This document shows positions 62,771 to 64,000 of a DNA stretch of 64,000 bases, one piece after another. The DNA comes from Vibrio salilacus (lineage in GTDB: Bacteria; Pseudomonadota; Gammaproteobacteria; Enterobacterales; Vibrionaceae): assembly GCF_002811245.1 (NCBI RefSeq), contig NZ_NIVQ01000001.1, positions 186,001-250,000 of the forward strand. Direction: 5' to 3'. Positions within the stretch are counted from its first letter, which is position 1; every line of letters begins with the position of its first letter. A program made the position numbers and the translations under genes. The notes under the pieces are model-generated. The model worked only from the letters and a program-made list of their open reading frames with translations. It searched no databases and was not told the DNA's origin.

Positions 62771-64000
62771 TTAGTGTCCGCCCATAAGTTTTTCAACTTC
62801 TTCTGGTTTATCGTGGATACCAAACTTATCAACGATGGTGCTGGTCGCTTCATTCATGCCAATCAAATTGACATCGGTGCCTTCACGTCTGAACTTAATC
62901 ACAACACGATCGAGAGAAGAAACCGAGGTAATATCCCAGAAATGCGCATTTGAGAGATCAATCGTGACACGCTCAAGCGCTTCTTTAAAGTCAAATGCTT
63001 TTAAAAATTGATCTGACGAAGCAAAAAAGACTTGTCCGACAACATTATAAGTACGCTCTTCACCATTTTCAGACAGATCGCTTTTCACGACCATGAAACG
63101 ACCAATCTTGTTGGCAAAAAATAGAGAAGCCAATAAGACACCGACAAACACACCAATGGCGAGGTTGTGAGTCGCGACCACCACCACTACCGTCGCAATC
63201 ATCACGATATTGGTCGATAACGGATGAGACTTAAGATCTTTAATCGAACTCCAAGAGAAAGTACCAATGGATACCATGATCATCACGGCAACGAGCGCGG
63301 CCATTGGGATCTGTTTCAACCAATCACCTAAAAAAACAACCATAACAAGAAGAAACACACCTGCGGCAAAGCTAGATAGGCGACCACGCCCGCCCGATTT
63401 AACATTGATAATCGATTGGCCAATCATGGCACAACCTGCCATACCACCTAACAAACCAGAACCGATATTGGCAATACCTTGGCCTTTACACTCGCGGTTC
63501 TTATCGCTGTTTGTATCCGTCAAATCATCCACAATCGTAGCTGTCATCATAGATTCAAGCAAACCCACAATGGCAAGACCGAATGAGTAAGGCAAAATAA
63601 TCCAAAGTGTTTCAAGGTTCAGAGGGACATCAGGCCATAAGAAAATAGGCAAAGTGTCAGGTAGCTGTCCCATATCGCCAACCGTACGAATGTCGATACT
63701 AAAGACAATCGCGACTACCGTCAGAGAGATAATGCATACAAGTGGTGACGGTAAAAATTTGCCCACATAAGGAAGATAAGGGAACAGGTAGATAATCGCA
63801 AGACCCGCAGCCGTCATCGCATAAACATGCCAGGTCACGTTGGTTAACTCTGGTAGTTGCGCCATAAAAATAAGAATCGCTAACGCATTAACAAAGCCAG
63901 TGACCACCGAGCGAGAGACAAAGCGCATTAAATCCCCTAACTTGAGATAGCCTGCTGCGATTTGGATGATGCCTGTCAACACGGTTGCGGCTAATAGGTA
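62771..64000 (-). CDS. SulP-family anion transporter with STAS domain (partial)
   Basis: The C-terminal 409 or more residues of a SulP/SLC26 transporter; the frame runs open to the edge of the window, so the N-terminus lies outside and the first helices are missing. Visible helices are followed by GLLGGMAGCAMIGQSIINVKSGGRGRLSS, broken here as GGMAGCAMIGQS and NVKSGGRGRLS, the family mark. The C-terminal STAS domain reads ERVTIDLSNAHFWDITSVSSLDRV. SulP proteins carry sulfate or bicarbonate; the similarity to BicA-like members fits bicarbonate uptake, an inference. The Usp gene follows. Confidence 0.85.
   Translation of the reverse strand, partial: YLLAATVLTGIIQIAAGYLKLGDLMRFVSRSVVTGFVNALAILIFMAQLPELTNVTWHVYAMTAAGLAIIYLFPYLPYVGKFLPSPLVCIISLTVVAIVFSIDIRTVGDMGQLPDTLPIFLWPDVPLNLETLWIILPYSFGLAIVGLLESMMTATIVDDLTDTNSDKNRECKGQGIANIGSGLLGGMAGCAMIGQSIINVKSGGRGRLSSFAAGVFLLVMVVFLGDWLKQIPMAALVAVMIMVSIGTFSWSSIKDLKSHPLSTNIVMIATVVVVVATHNLAIGVFVGVLLASLFFANKIGRFMVVKSDLSENGEERTYNVVGQVFFASSDQFLKAFDFKEALERVTIDLSNAHFWDITSVSSLDRVVIKFRREGTDVNLIGMNEATSTIVDKFGIHDKPEEVEKLMGGH

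Noticed and set aside
1..64000. CRISPR arrays, tRNA or rRNA genes, and integron attC arrays
   Set aside because: No regularly spaced repeats, no tRNA-like cloverleaf sequences and no paired attC core sites were seen on reading both strands; a covariance-model scan would settle tRNAs.

Overview
The window looks like a stretch of a Vibrio genome, quite possibly the smaller chromosome. The evidence is gene content: a six-gene Mrp antiporter operon with fused A and B subunits, a dicarboxylate transporter whose two SNT motifs fall at residues 150-152 and 377-379 exactly as in VcINDY, NhaD, speA-speB, riboswitch-controlled ribB and thiD, a divergent maoP/hdfR pair, a vibrio collagenase and several vibrio DUF families (DUF2860, DUF3081, DUF3103). 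The chromosome assignment is inference.

Layout. 0-11.5 kb: a secreted hydrolase and outer-membrane DUF2860 pair, TPP-riboswitch thiD, a GAF-GGDEF cyclase, PgpB-like phosphatase, ArsR regulator, a PAS-PAS chemoreceptor, a VcINDY-type transporter, a membrane GGDEF cyclase and a choloylglycine-hydrolase-family enzyme. 11.5-16.4 kb: a scarred accessory segment with a 3'-truncated tyrosine recombinase, a secreted PLC-like protein with propeller-like repeats, a 5'-truncated ATP-grasp ligase fused directly onto the PLC gene's broken end, and an EamA exporter. 16.4-25 kb: BCCT transporter, Mrp operon and a tandem universal stress protein. 25-35 kb: sterol-desaturase-like hydroxylase, DUF2804, speA-speB, DUF2058, a cold-shock gene with a long leader, DUF3081, maoP/hdfR and azoR. 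35-43 kb: an Ada-AraC-AlkA fusion overlapping ogt, a lipoprotein, nhaD, a DAACS symporter with a CRP-like site, a LysE exporter, ybjQ, yaiI and ydcH homologues.

43.5-50 kb is an exoenzyme block: a sphingomyelinase-type phosphodiesterase translationally coupled to a lipase-foldase-like membrane protein, then a secreted M9 collagenase and a secreted DUF3103 protein. 50-57 kb: AraC regulator divergent from a sugar-efflux MFS gene, then a response regulator (REC-DUF3369-degenerate GGDEF-EAL) co-directional with a cache-type histidine kinase. 57-64 kb: ribB with an FMN riboswitch, a broken glyoxalase-like gene, an unrecognised two-domain protein, an ABC-F ATPase, an IS5-family remnant, and a SulP transporter (cut by the window edge) coupled to a universal stress protein.

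Recurring themes are sodium/proton and anion homeostasis (Mrp, NhaD, DASS, DAACS, BCCT, SulP), c-di-GMP signalling (three GGDEF or EAL proteins) and secreted hydrolases. The most unusual parts are the sphingomyelinase/foldase-like pair and the recombination-scarred PLC/ATP-grasp/EamA segment.
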